Counted from the stretch's first letter, positions 16,789-25,256 are shown. The stretch is DNA of 64,000 nucleotides from Chitinibacter sp046530675 (GCF_046530675.1 NZ_CP172558.1:2170001-2234000), one strand, 5' to 3'. Made by a program: numbers and translations. The notes: generated by a model from the letters alone, not told the origin.

Positions 16789-17070
16789 ATGGATTGTCCG
16801 GTATGCAAGACTGAACGTCTGGTGATTAGCGAGCGCCAGGGAATCGAAATCGACTACTGCCCGAAATGCCGCGGGGTTTGGCTGGATAGGGGAGAGCTCG
16901 ATAAAATCATCGAGCGCTCGACGGAAGTGGCGCCATCACCCGTGCAGCAAGCCCAGCCGCAGTATCATCAGCCTTCGCAAGCTGTACAACCAGCACCGCA
17001 GTATTATGATCAGCGCCGCGATTATGGCCACAAAAAGCCAAAATCGATCTGGCACGAGTTGTTTGATTAA
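16789..17070 (+). CDS. Small zinc-ribbon (zf-TFIIB) protein
   Basis: 93 aa. Two CxxC pairs, CPVC at 3-6 and CPKC at 26-29, followed by RGVWLDRGELDKII, which is the zf-TFIIB (DUF-type) zinc-ribbon signature. The C-terminal half is Gln/Pro/Tyr-rich, likely disordered, and ends in a basic patch and IWHELFD. AGAAGGAGAAGG directly upstream is a strong ribosome-binding site. Function unknown. Confidence 0.85.
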   Translation: MDCPVCKTERLVISERQGIEIDYCPKCRGVWLDRGELDKIIERSTEVAPSPVQQAQPQYHQPSQAVQPAPQYYDQRRDYGHKKPKSIWHELFD

Positions 17071-17187
17071 GTTTTCAAATTGGCTGCGGCTCAGCGTTTT
17101 TTCGCCCCTGCCATGAGCCGCAGCGCATTACAGCATTAGGGATTTTGCTTGCTAGTCAATCAGCAAGCTGCAAGCTACTATCGTCCG

Positions 17188-17910
17188 ATGACGATGCCAT
17201 CTTCCTCTTTTTCCCGTTCCGCATTCACTGCCGGTTTTCTCGCGACCTTGCCGATGCAATTAGGCGTCGCGCCGTTTGGCCTGATTTTCGGCACACTGGC
17301 CGCGCCGTCGGGCTTGCCGCCGTGGGCTGCGCTGGCGATGTCGGTGCTGGTGTATGCTGGTGCTGCGCAATTTCTGGCGCTCACTCTGCTCGCCGCAAGC
17401 GCAAGCTGGCCGGTGATTGTGCTGACGACTTTGGTGGTGAATCTGCGTCATGTCCTCTATAGCGCCAGCTTGCAGAGCCCTCTGTCCGGCCTGCCATTCT
17501 GGCAACGCGCCGGCTTGGCCTACTTTCTGACCGACGAAACCTTTGCCGCAGTCCAGGCCGGAATTAATCAGAAAGTGACGCCCAATGACTCCGGATCAAT
17601 CGGTGCCTATATGCTCGGTTCGGGCATCTGTAATTGTGGTACGTGGATTGTTTTTACCGCGATCGGCATTTTGCTCGGCCAGGCCGTGCCGCAAATTCAG
17701 CACTGGGGGTTGGAGTTTGCGATGGTCGCGACGTTTACCGGCATCGTCGTCCCTATGCTGGTATCGCGTTCGCAAGCGATGGCGGCACTGCTCGCAGCGG
17801 CCACCGCGCTGATCGCGCACGGCTTACCGTATAAACTTGGCTTGATTTTAGCGGTGATCGTCGGCGTCAGTGCTGGAATGTGGATGTCACGTTACGATAA
17901 ATCTGCATGA
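17188..17910 (+). CDS. azlC: AzlC family branched-chain amino acid exporter, large subunit
   Basis: 240 aa from ATG 17188. Six or so membrane helices; the family pattern LGVAPFGLIFG near the start, then YAGAAQFLALTLL and VVNLRHVLYSASL. With AzlD it exports branched-chain amino acids or related compounds through the inner membrane. The frame is open further back (to 17149), and ATG 17194 is also possible; no clear ribosome-binding site decides the start. azlD follows after 50 bp in the same direction. Confidence 0.88.
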   Translation: MTMPSSSFSRSAFTAGFLATLPMQLGVAPFGLIFGTLAAPSGLPPWAALAMSVLVYAGAAQFLALTLLAASASWPVIVLTTLVVNLRHVLYSASLQSPLSGLPFWQRAGLAYFLTDETFAAVQAGINQKVTPNDSGSIGAYMLGSGICNCGTWIVFTAIGILLGQAVPQIQHWGLEFAMVATFTGIVVPMLVSRSQAMAALLAAATALIAHGLPYKLGLILAVIVGVSAGMWMSRYDKSA

Positions 17911-17923
17911 ATATACTGACGGT

Positions 17924-17972
17924 ATGTATTGCTCTGTAGCTTAATCATGGATTGACCTTGATGGATATACTC
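17924..17972. repeat. 49-bp palindromic repeat, copy 2 (contains the azlD start codon)
   Basis: Starts ATGTATTGCTCTGTAG, ends GGATATACTC; 49 bp. It fills the azlC-azlD junction, and the ATG at 17961 inside it is the azlD start. Confidence 0.8.
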
Positions 17973-18290
17973 TCTTTAATCTTCATGCTCTTGGGCATGG
18001 CTGCGGTCACTTATGGTGTTCGCGTGGTGTTTTTTCTGCCCGGCATCGGCGAGCGGCTGCCGCCGGCTTTGCGTCAGGCGATGGCTTATGTGCCGGTTGC
18101 CGTGTTGAGCGCGATTATTGTTCCTGAAGTATTCGTACTGCACGGCCAGATTCAGATCAGCCTGCTCAATCCATCATTGTGGGGAATGCTCGCCACCGGC
18201 GTCGTGATGTGGCGCAGCAAGCGGCTATTGCTGGCCATCGGTGCGGGGATGGCGGCGTATTACGCCATGCGCTGGATCGCAGGAATTTAA
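17961..18290 (+). CDS. azlD: AzlD family branched-chain amino acid exporter, small subunit
   Basis: 109 aa, about four membrane helices. Contains the AzlD pattern TYGVRVVFFLPG and RQAMAYVPVAVLSAIIVPEVF. It is the small partner of AzlC. A TTG three codons upstream is in frame, but ATG 17961 is preferred. The first four codons (ATG GAT ATA CTC) are the right end of a 49-bp dispersed repeat, so the repeat appears to provide the translation start. Confidence 0.88.
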   Translation: MDILSLIFMLLGMAAVTYGVRVVFFLPGIGERLPPALRQAMAYVPVAVLSAIIVPEVFVLHGQIQISLLNPSLWGMLATGVVMWRSKRLLLAIGAGMAAYYAMRWIAGI

Positions 18291-18389
18291 TCTGAAAAAC
18301 CACCGTAGGAGCGCTCTTTTCCGCCCCTACAATAAACCTGACAAGCGCACGCTTGAATCAGGTAAAATAGCAAAATTCGTAAATTATTC

Positions 18390-18419
18390 AACGGCCTTAG
18401 TCTCTTGACCAAGGCCGTT
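18390..18419 (+). promoter_or_regulatory. Hairpin in the dbpA leader
   Basis: AACGGCCTT and AAGGCCGTT form a 9-bp stem with a 12-base loop, followed by TTTGT, ending 36 bases before the dbpA start. It could be a weak terminator or an attenuator. Confidence 0.45.
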
Positions 18420-18455
18420 TGTATTACAGTCATTACAAAAGGCAGTCTCGATCCC

Positions 18456-19850
18456 ATGTCACAAAAAACGTCATTCACCACGCTCGAACAACTCTCGCCC
18501 GACTGGCACGATAATCTGGCGTCGCTGGGCTATGAGTTTATGACGCCGATTCAGGTGGCGAGCTTGCCGCTGGTGCTCGAAGGCCGTGATCTGATCGCCA
18601 AAGCCAAAACCGGCAGTGGTAAAACGGCGGCGTTCGGCATTGGCGTGCTGCATAAACTCAATCTGACACTGTTTCGCCCACAAGCGCTGATTCTGTGCCC
18701 GACTCGCGAATTGGCTGATCAGGTCAGCAAAGACCTGCGACGTCTCGGGCGGCATTTACCGAATTTGAAAATCCTGACGCTGTGCGGTGGAACGCCGCTC
18801 GGCCCGCAAGCGGCGTCGCTGCAGCACGGCGCGCACGTTGTTGTTGGTACGCCGGGGCGGATTCAGGATCATTTGCACAAGGAAACGCTGACGATGAAAC
18901 AGGTCAGCACGCTGGTGCTCGACGAAGCGGACCGTATGCTCGACATGGGTTTTGGCGGCGAAGTGCAGGACGTGATCGGCTTTCTGCCCAAATGGCGTCA
19001 GACGCTGCTGTTCTCGGCGACTTATCCCGAAGGCATCCGTAAATTATCCGCCAGCATTCAGCGCAGCCCGGTTGAAGTCACCGTCGAAGCGCTGCACGAT
19101 CAGGCGTATATCGAGCAGGCCGTGTATGCCGTCAAAGACAACGCCGACAAACCTGATTTGATGAAGCGGCTGTTCGCGCACCATCAGCCAGTGTCGAGCG
19201 TTGTTTTCTGTAATACGCGTGCCGATTGCATGGCGCTGGCTGATTCGCTGGTGGAGGACGGTTTTGACGCGATTGCACTGCACGGCGAGCTCGAGCAACG
19301 CGACCGTGATTTGATGCTGGTGCGTTTTGCCAATGGCAGCTGCCCGATTCTGGTCGCGACCGATATGGCTGCGCGCGGACTCGACATTAAAGATTTGTCG
19401 CTAGTCGTCAATTACGAGCTGCCGTACGACCCTGAAGTGTATGTGCACCGCATCGGCCGCACTGGCCGCGCCGGTAAAAAAGGCCATGCGGTCAGTCTGG
19501 TTTCGCCAAGCCAAACCAAGCGTCAGCGGCAGATCGAGGAATACCTCGACAGTGAGTTGCCAAAGGGGCGCGAAGAAGACCTCACCGTTGAAGGCGATTT
19601 CGCGCTGCCGGCCAAAATGGCGACGCTGTGTTTCGACGCGGGACGCAAACAGAAAGTGCGCCCCGGCGACATCGTCGGCGCACTGACCGGCGACGGCGGT
19701 TTGCAATTTGAATCAATTGGCAAAATTGATTTATTCGAGTTCCAAACCTACGTCGCAGTTGACCGCCGCCACGCGACGCAAGTCATCAAGCGTCTGGGCA
19801 ATGACAAGGGCAAGCTCAAAGGCAAACCGGTTAAAGTGCGGATGATTTAA
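18456..19850 (+). CDS. dbpA: ATP-dependent RNA helicase DbpA
   Basis: 464 aa. DEAD-box core: Q motif around 18-40, Walker A AKTGSGKT (50-57), PTRELADQ (82-89), DEAD (156-159), SAT, and HRIGRTGRAGKKG. The C-terminal domain (about 385-464, CFDAGRKQKVRPGDIVGALT and GKIDLFEFQTYVAVDRRHA) is the DbpA RNA-binding domain, which recognises 23S rRNA hairpin 92; DbpA acts in 50S subunit assembly. The start MSQKTSF is preferred over a TTG 17 codons upstream. Nothing else is in its transcription unit. Confidence 0.95.
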   Translation: MSQKTSFTTLEQLSPDWHDNLASLGYEFMTPIQVASLPLVLEGRDLIAKAKTGSGKTAAFGIGVLHKLNLTLFRPQALILCPTRELADQVSKDLRRLGRHLPNLKILTLCGGTPLGPQAASLQHGAHVVVGTPGRIQDHLHKETLTMKQVSTLVLDEADRMLDMGFGGEVQDVIGFLPKWRQTLLFSATYPEGIRKLSASIQRSPVEVTVEALHDQAYIEQAVYAVKDNADKPDLMKRLFAHHQPVSSVVFCNTRADCMALADSLVEDGFDAIALHGELEQRDRDLMLVRFANGSCPILVATDMAARGLDIKDLSLVVNYELPYDPEVYVHRIGRTGRAGKKGHAVSLVSPSQTKRQRQIEEYLDSELPKGREEDLTVEGDFALPAKMATLCFDAGRKQKVRPGDIVGALTGDGGLQFESIGKIDLFEFQTYVAVDRRHATQVIKRLGNDKGKLKGKPVKVRMI

Positions 19851-19923
19851 GTCAACGCTGATTCGTCCGGTATGACGAATTCCGGATAAATCAGCGCGCC
19901 CTTAATTTTCGTAATACTGCCAA

Positions 19924-19972
19924 GGGTATATTGATGGGGGCTAATCTTAAATTGCTCCTTATTAATATACCC
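19924..19972. repeat. 49-bp palindromic repeat, copy 3
   Basis: Starts GGGTATATTG, ends AATATACCC; 49 bp, flanked by AA/TT that extend the terminal stem (AAGGGTATA with TATACCCTT). Confidence 0.85.
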
Positions 19973-20029
19973 TTCGCTATTTGGAGATGTTCCCAATTCG
20001 TGTTGATGCGGAATTCGTAGAGCTGCCTC

Positions 20030-20143
20030 TTTCCCCCCCTTCGCCGAAGGGGGCTAGGGGGGGATTTCTGCATTATTCAAATTGTATTTGGCAACTTAAT
20101 CATTGCCAAATCCCCCTTAGTCCCCCTTTTTCAAAGGGGGAAA
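20030..20143. repeat. C/G-rich inverted-repeat element (MITE-like), copy A
   Basis: The left part is a CCCCCTTC...GAAGGGGG hairpin then CTAGGGGGGGATTT; the right part is AAATCCCCCTTAG then a CCCCCTTT...AAAGGGGG hairpin. The two parts are inverted copies around a core of about 50 bp. A second copy is at 27100-27206. Confidence 0.85.
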
Positions 20144-20323
20144 TGACTGCGGCAGTACATCGTTTTGTGGCTTTTCTACGTGGATGTTGATATGGCTGAC
20201 CACATTCTCAATATTCAACACACATTGAGAACATTACCTACTCTTTGTACTTCAGATTTGAGGGCGGACAAGACGCTACGCTATGCGTAAACTGAGTAAA
20301 ACCGGAAACGCAAGGACAGCGCT

Positions 20324-21598
20324 ATGGCTGTAACGCAAGTATCCACCAAATCCGCACGCCTGCGCGCAATGAAGCGCCGCGCCACCGGGCTGCTGGTCGC
20401 GATGGCGCTGTTGCTGGTGTGGGTCATCTGGCTGCGCACACAATATCCGGTGTGGGCTTGGCTGGGTTTTGTCGAAGCCTTTGCCGAAGCTGCGCTGGTT
20501 GGTGGTCTGGCCGACTGGTTTGCCGTCACTGCGCTGTTTCGCCAGCCGCTTAATTTACCGATTCCGCACACGGCGATTATTCCGAAAAACAAACACCGCA
20601 TCGCCGATAGTCTGGGCGAATTTATCGAAGCGCACTTTCTGTCGACCGAGCGCATCATGGCCAAGGTCGGCGAATTCAATCCGGCTTTTCAGCTCTCGCG
20701 CTGGCTGCAAACCCCTGCCAACGCTCGGCAAAGTGCCGAGCAGCTGGCTTTGTTGTTTCATTACATTCTGCAAAGTCTGGTCGAGCCGGTGATGCAGGCA
20801 CGGCTGCGCGAGCTATTGCGTACCCAGCTTGGCCAAATCGATCTGGCCGCACCCGCCGCAGATATTCTGGGTTTGATTCGGCAAAGCGGCCAGCATCAGA
20901 AGCTGCTCGATGCCGTGCTCTCGCATCTGGATACGCAATTGCAAAAACCGGAGCTGCAACAGCATCTGGCGCAGCTGATCGCGACCGAACTCGATTACCT
21001 GAAATGGATCGCGCTTGACGAAGCGGGTGGCCGCTATCTGGCGCGCAAACTCGTCCACGCCGCCGGGCGTGAGATTCAGGACATGCGCGACAATGGCACG
21101 CATGCCTTGCGCGCGCACTTTGATCAAACGCTGACCGAATTTCAAACACGCCTGAAAACCGACGCCGATTTTCAGGCGCGGATTGCCGCCGCGCAGCAGA
21201 AAATGCTATCCGACCCGGCTTTGCACGATACGCTTGATCGGCTGTGGGGCAATGTCACGCGCTGGCTGTCAGATGATCTGAAAACGCCCGATTCGACTTT
21301 GCGGCTCAAACTCGCTTCCGGTTTGACGCATCTGGCGCAGCGGCTTGCGCAAGACCCCAGCCTGTCCGACTGGCTCAACCGCCACGCCCGCATCGCTGCG
21401 GGTCAGCTCGTTAAACGCTACCGCCACCAGATTGGCCAGTTTATCGCCGATCAACTCAAGGCCTGGGACGACGACGTGATGGTCGAACGGCTAGAGGTCA
21501 ACGTCGGCGTTGATCTGCAGTTTGTGCGGCTCAATGGGACTTTGGTCGGCGGGCTGATTGGGGTGGGGTTGTACGGTTTGCATCAATTGATTGCTTAA
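20324..21598 (+). CDS. DUF445 family membrane-anchored protein (YjiN-like)
   Basis: 424 aa. An N-terminal membrane helix (about 22-40), the DUF445 signature GFVEAFAEAALVGGLADWFAVTALFR and IPHTAIIPKNKHRIADSLG (about 48-100), a long amphipathic helical region (about 110-385), and a C-terminal hydrophobic helix (VGGLIGVGLYGLHQLI). AAGGA lies seven bases before the start. The biochemical role of the family is unknown. Confidence 0.9.
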   Translation: MAVTQVSTKSARLRAMKRRATGLLVAMALLLVWVIWLRTQYPVWAWLGFVEAFAEAALVGGLADWFAVTALFRQPLNLPIPHTAIIPKNKHRIADSLGEFIEAHFLSTERIMAKVGEFNPAFQLSRWLQTPANARQSAEQLALLFHYILQSLVEPVMQARLRELLRTQLGQIDLAAPAADILGLIRQSGQHQKLLDAVLSHLDTQLQKPELQQHLAQLIATELDYLKWIALDEAGGRYLARKLVHAAGREIQDMRDNGTHALRAHFDQTLTEFQTRLKTDADFQARIAAAQQKMLSDPALHDTLDRLWGNVTRWLSDDLKTPDSTLRLKLASGLTHLAQRLAQDPSLSDWLNRHARIAAGQLVKRYRHQIGQFIADQLKAWDDDVMVERLEVNVGVDLQFVRLNGTLVGGLIGVGLYGLHQLIA

Positions 21599-21616
21599 AT
21601 GGCAGAGTGGGATCAA

Positions 21617-22042
21617 ATGAAAAATTGTCTAATCGCGCTGTTGTTTGCCTTGGTATTACAGCCTGCTTGTTCGAAGGAGCTTGAGACACAGATGCTTGGC
21701 AAATGGCAATCCAATGAAGAAAAAACATTGGATGATATGCGTAAGACAAAGGATATTCCGGCTAGAACCAGGAAATTCTTTGAAAATAATTTTTTTGGTA
21801 GGTTGATATTGGTCATAAGGGAGGGAGAGTCGAGCTCGTATTTTGCTGATGATAAAAATCTGAATATTGAGTTTGCTCCGTATGAGATTATCAAGAAAGG
21901 TGATAATTATCTGATCATCAAAGACTTCAATTCTGTCCTGAATAAAATTGAGGAGCAGCAGTGGTTTTTTGAAAAAGACTGCATGTATACTTATGTTTCA
22001 AAGTGGAAATTTAGAGAATATTTTTGCCCTCGAAATGAGTAA
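21617..22042 (+). CDS. Hypothetical secreted protein or lipoprotein, AT-rich
   Basis: 141 aa from ATG 21617; a start six codons upstream is possible. The N-terminus KNCLIALLFALVLQPACSK is a signal peptide with a Cys at the end, but the lipobox (LQPAC) is not standard. The mature part is rich in Lys, Glu, Asp and Phe, with an LGKWQSNEEKTL opening that resembles small lipocalin-like lipoproteins. The codons are clearly more AT-rich than in neighbouring genes, which suggests later acquisition. I do not recognise the family. Confidence 0.6.
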   Translation: MKNCLIALLFALVLQPACSKELETQMLGKWQSNEEKTLDDMRKTKDIPARTRKFFENNFFGRLILVIREGESSSYFADDKNLNIEFAPYEIIKKGDNYLIIKDFNSVLNKIEEQQWFFEKDCMYTYVSKWKFREYFCPRNE

Positions 22043-22098
22043 TTCAGCACTGTAGCTTGGATTAAGCCTGTACAGCCCATGTTGACCGCAATAAATAA

Positions 22099-22126
22099 AC
22101 CGCTGGATGTGCCCAGCGGTTTTGTT
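22099..22126 (+). terminator. Rho-independent terminator
   Basis: AACCGCTGG, short loop, CCAGCGGTT followed by TTGTTTT, 60 bases after the hypothetical gene. Confidence 0.8.
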
Positions 22127-22194
22127 TTATGGTGTTTCGGCGCCATTCTCTTCCCTCAACACACCCGAACTAGCCTCATTTATATGGCCATTGC

Positions 22195-22527
22195 TTAAAA
22201 CGTTGTGATCCCGCAAGCCATGGCATAAACGGTGTCTAAACCGCGGTTCACCACGCCGTCACCGCCAAAATGCATAATGATCCGGGCATCGGCCGTTTTG
22301 TAGTCGGATCTCATCTCGTAAAAGCGCGTCTGCAAGCCCTGCTTGCGGATATAACGGCATAGCCGGGCTGCGCTGGAATTATCGGTCGTCAGCGCGGCGT
22401 CACAGAAAATCAGCCCGTAAGGTTGCGCATTGATGAAGTCAACCGCCTCATCATAGCTGCTAGCGACATCCAGCCATTCATCCCACGGATAATCGGCAGG
22501 ATTGGACGTGACGACCAGCGTTTTGAG
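22195..22527 (-). CDS. Hypothetical protein resembling a degenerate receiver domain
   Basis: 110 aa from MLKTLVVTSN; an ATG eight codons upstream (22551) is also possible. The order of a hydrophobic first strand (KTLVVTSN), a helix, and a strand ending in Asp (YGLIFCDAAL) resembles a response-regulator receiver, but the acidic pair after strand 1 is missing, and the C-terminal half (MHFGGDGVVNRGLDTVYAM) does not fit. No kinase or output domain is adjacent. Function unknown. Confidence 0.55.
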   Translation of the reverse strand, partial: LKTLVVTSNPADYPWDEWLDVASSYDEAVDFINAQPYGLIFCDAALTTDNSSAARLCRYIRKQGLQTRFYEMRSDYKTADARIIMHFGGDGVVNRGLDTVYAMACGITTF

Positions 22528-22651
22528 CATATTTCGGCGTAAGGTAGTCATGATTTTGTGCAGGGCAAAATGTTTCTCTGATTATACAATCATGAATCCC
22601 CCCATACCGTGCAATTCGCTACACTCAGTGCACCTACGGGTATACCTGGCG

Positions 22652-22700
22652 ATGTATTGCCTTGATGGTTGTAATTTGATTGATCTGTAGCAAAATACCC
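22652..22700. repeat. 49-bp palindromic repeat, copy 4
   Basis: Starts ATGTATTGCC, ends AAAATACCC; right arm TTGATTGATCTGTAG. An extra GGGTATACC lies 14 bases to the left (22638). It ends 8 bp from the stop codon of the ceramidase-like gene. Confidence 0.8.
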
Positions 22701-22708
22701 CTCGAGGG

Positions 22709-23485
22709 CTAGCGTCGCGCAGGTATCCCCATCTGCCACACCAGCACTCCCGCCGCAGCACTGGCGAGCAAGTGTTTCAGCGTATGCCCGCTGATCAAGA
22801 CTAGCTGTTGAAATAATTGATGGTCTTGCAGCTCGGCGACTTTGGCGACGATGTAAAGGCCAATCGCTGCGGCCAGTGCAAGACGTTTGGCGCGGGCGGC
22901 ACGAGCCTGCCACTGGATGATCGGAATCAGCAACAGCGGCAGCACTTGTAAGAAGAGGTAAGGGCGCAAATCGCCGTATCCCGGATTGAGTGCTTCTGTC
23001 CATTGCCACCACCCCACGCTGCCCAAGGAGAGTACGGTCAGAGCGGCGCAAACCCGGCGCTGAGTTTTTATACTGTCGGCGCTGCCGTAGCATTCGTAGC
23101 AGACCGCGGCGAGCAGGGCGGCGCAGGCCATCGCGATCGGGATGCGATCGAATATCAACCGTGCATTGTCGGGTGCGAGGTGATACCAGCCCGAGCCAAA
23201 TGCAGTTAAAAATAGCGAAATACAAAACAGGCCATAAGCCGTACGCGCAGTCTCGACCAGACTGGCGTTGCGCGCGAGGCGGCTCATCCCCCAGAGTCCG
23301 GCCAATGCAAAACCCAGATTCGATAATACGTCGGCTGCGTTACTGATGCCCAGCCACGCCTGGCGGTCGGCAAAGTGGTGGTAATTGGGCAACTGCACTA
23401 TCGGCCCGTGGATCAGCATACCCAGCGCGATGGCCGCAATAATCAGGCCGGGTAAAACCAGCGGGTTAAGCGTTTTAAGCTTCAT
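22709..23485 (-). CDS. Alkaline ceramidase-like integral membrane protein (CREST superfamily)
   Basis: 258 aa with about seven membrane helices. The residues match the zinc site of alkaline ceramidases: Ser98 and His102 in GSGWYHLAPDN, Asp113 eleven residues later (IFDR), and His234/His238 in GHTLKHLL. The spacing S-x3-H-x10-D and H-x3-H is the same as in human ACER3. Alkaline ceramidases hydrolyse the amide bond of ceramides in the membrane. Bacterial members are poorly studied, so substrate and role are open; a sphingolipid or another amide lipid is possible. No lipid genes are adjacent. Confidence 0.82.
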   Translation of the reverse strand: MKLKTLNPLVLPGLIIAAIALGMLIHGPIVQLPNYHHFADRQAWLGISNAADVLSNLGFALAGLWGMSRLARNASLVETARTAYGLFCISLFLTAFGSGWYHLAPDNARLIFDRIPIAMACAALLAAVCYECYGSADSIKTQRRVCAALTVLSLGSVGWWQWTEALNPGYGDLRPYLFLQVLPLLLIPIIQWQARAARAKRLALAAAIGLYIVAKVAELQDHQLFQQLVLISGHTLKHLLASAAAGVLVWQMGIPARR

Positions 23486-23580
23486 ACAGTTCTCGTAAAT
23501 GCTGATGGTTATGTATTCTAAAGCTGTTTTATTCTGTAAGCATTTTGCTGCTAAGCTCGCGCTTTAGCAATCAGACCCTA

Positions 23581-24054
23581 ATGGTAAAAAGACCGATGCA
23601 GCTGCGCTTTGTAGAATTCACCCTCGATCATCTGGCCCCATTTTGTGAGCTGTACTTGCGCGTGTTTAACGCTGCGCCGTGGCATGACGGCTGGCAAATT
23701 GACGCGGTGCGTGAGCGCTTTGCTACGTTTAGCCAGTTTCCGCGTTTTTACGGTCTGGGCATGCTGGCCGATGAGGTGCCGGTGGGTTTGGTGTTTGGCT
23801 GGGGCGAGCGCTGGATCGACGGCTGGCATTTTTTTCTGAAGGAATTCTGTGTCGATACGCAATGGCAGGGGCAGGGCTTGGGCAAGCGCTTATTTGCCGA
23901 ATATGAGCAGCGCCTGCACGCGCAAGGCTATCGCTGGACATTTCTAAATACCGGCCGTGCCGTACCGGCGTACCAGTTTTATCAGAAAATCGGCTTTGTC
24001 GAAGAAGATCAGGCGATTATGTGCAAACAGCTGGGCGCAGCTACGCCGAATTGA
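23581..24054 (+). CDS. GNAT family N-acetyltransferase
   Basis: 157 aa from ATG 23581; ATG 23596 (MQLRFVEF) is nearly as good, and a TTG at 23545 is unlikely. The acetyl-CoA-binding loop is QGQGLGKRLF, preceded by a beta strand with FFLKEFCVDTQW; the C-terminal part has NTGRAVPAYQFYQKIGF as in GNAT proteins. Substrate unknown. Confidence 0.82.
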   Translation: MVKRPMQLRFVEFTLDHLAPFCELYLRVFNAAPWHDGWQIDAVRERFATFSQFPRFYGLGMLADEVPVGLVFGWGERWIDGWHFFLKEFCVDTQWQGQGLGKRLFAEYEQRLHAQGYRWTFLNTGRAVPAYQFYQKIGFVEEDQAIMCKQLGAATPN

Positions 24055-24160
24055 TGGTGTAGGCGGATACCCCACCGGGCGATAGAAAAATTGCAGTGTT
24101 GTTTGCTGTTGATGTGTATTAGGCTTGCATATATCCGGTTCTTCTCGCTTTAAAACACCC

Positions 24161-24964
24161 ATGTTGAAACGCTGTTTTTCTATTGTCTGTGCCATTGCGT
24201 TCTGGGGCGTTTGTCCAGTACAGGCCGCCGTTCAGGTAACGATTGCGACCTACTACGACTATGCCCCCTGGATTTATCCGCATGAAACGTATCGTACCCA
24301 AAATAATATCAGCCGTTTTCCCGGGTTGACGGTGCTGCTGTGCAAGCGTCTGACCGAGATGGCTCATGGGCGATTTGTTTTTGTCGCTGAATATATTCCG
24401 CGCAAACGCATTGATTTTATGTTGCAGACCAATCAACTGAGCGTGGTGGCCTGGGCTAATCCGCGCCCGTTTAATGATGCTGAACTGAAACAGTATGACT
24501 GGACGGCGCCGCTATTGGATGAGCCCACTTATATCCTGTCGGCCAAGAACAACCCGCTGGAGTACGAAAATCTGAATTCATTGATTGGTAAGCGGTTTTC
24601 GTCGGTACTGGGACACAAGTATGCCGATTTGAATAGCATGATTGAGGCAGGAAAAATCATCCGCGACGACGCGAATAGCACTGAATCGGCCATCAAAAAA
24701 TTGACTGCTGATCGCCATGTCGATTTTGCTCTGGCCGAGCGCTCGGCGCTAATGGCGGCTGAGCGGGATGGGCGGCTGGATTTGAATAAATTCTATCTCG
24801 CACCAACGCCATTGAGGGCGCACTTCAATAGGCATATTCTGATCGCGAAAGGTTATCCTGAGCTGTCGGAATTTATCAAAAATGCCGTGACCCAGCTCAG
24901 AACGGATTCAGCCTGGATTCAGGAGTTGAATCATTACGGACTCAAACCGGCACCTGCGCTGTAA
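24161..24964 (+). CDS. Periplasmic solute-binding-like protein (SBP_bac_3 type)
   Basis: 267 aa from ATG 24161 (MLKRCFSIVCAIAFW), with a signal peptide probably cut after VQAA. The mature part has the two-lobe binding-protein pattern: VQVTIATYYDYAPWIYP near the start, FPGLTVLLCKRLTEM, and ADRHVDFALAERSALM in the second lobe. No permease or ATPase gene is next to it, so it may feed a distant transporter or act as a sensor. A TTG 12 codons upstream is in frame but less likely. Confidence 0.78.
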   Translation: MLKRCFSIVCAIAFWGVCPVQAAVQVTIATYYDYAPWIYPHETYRTQNNISRFPGLTVLLCKRLTEMAHGRFVFVAEYIPRKRIDFMLQTNQLSVVAWANPRPFNDAELKQYDWTAPLLDEPTYILSAKNNPLEYENLNSLIGKRFSSVLGHKYADLNSMIEAGKIIRDDANSTESAIKKLTADRHVDFALAERSALMAAERDGRLDLNKFYLAPTPLRAHFNRHILIAKGYPELSEFIKNAVTQLRTDSAWIQELNHYGLKPAPAL

Positions 24965-25072
24965 AAGTGTCGCTTGCCTTTGGAAAAGTGAACGTTTCAT
25001 CAGAATCTTATCGGCGAATTTATCGTCTGTTCGCTTGCCAAGGCCGACACTTCCCCCGATAATTCAGCCCGT

Positions 25073-25256
25073 TATGCAGGAGAGCGTAGTGTCCGCAAAG
25101 GCCACTACCACCGAAGGCGCAATGGCACCCGCGAATCGCTCAGGTCAAAGGACTGCATAATCGACGTAAACACTCTGGAGAGCGCCCCGGCTGGGGACAC
25201 CGAAGGGGCTAACGACTGACAGACAGTCGGAAAATCTCAGGTACACGGACAGAGGG
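25073..25256 (+). ncRNA. Tandem glycine riboswitch (gcvT motif)
   Basis: Two aptamers in series. First: P1 pairs TATGCAG (25073-25079) with CTGCATA (25153-25159), with GGAGAGCG, CACCGAAGGCGCAA and CTCAGGTCAAAGGACTG. Second (from about 25171): CTCTGGAGAGCG, CACCGAAGGGGCTAA and CTCAGGTACACGGACAGAG. These are the conserved glycine-aptamer blocks. It precedes gcvT, so glycine should switch on the cleavage system. The end of aptamer 2 overlaps a 49-bp dispersed repeat by two bases. Confidence 0.95.

Larger units (their letters stand above)
19851..20323. other. Repeat-filled intergenic region
   Basis: About 470 bp without a gene. It holds a 49-bp palindromic repeat (19924-19972) and a C/G-rich inverted-repeat element (20030-20143). 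The last 40 bases include the AAGGA ribosome-binding site of the DUF445 gene. Confidence 0.8.
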
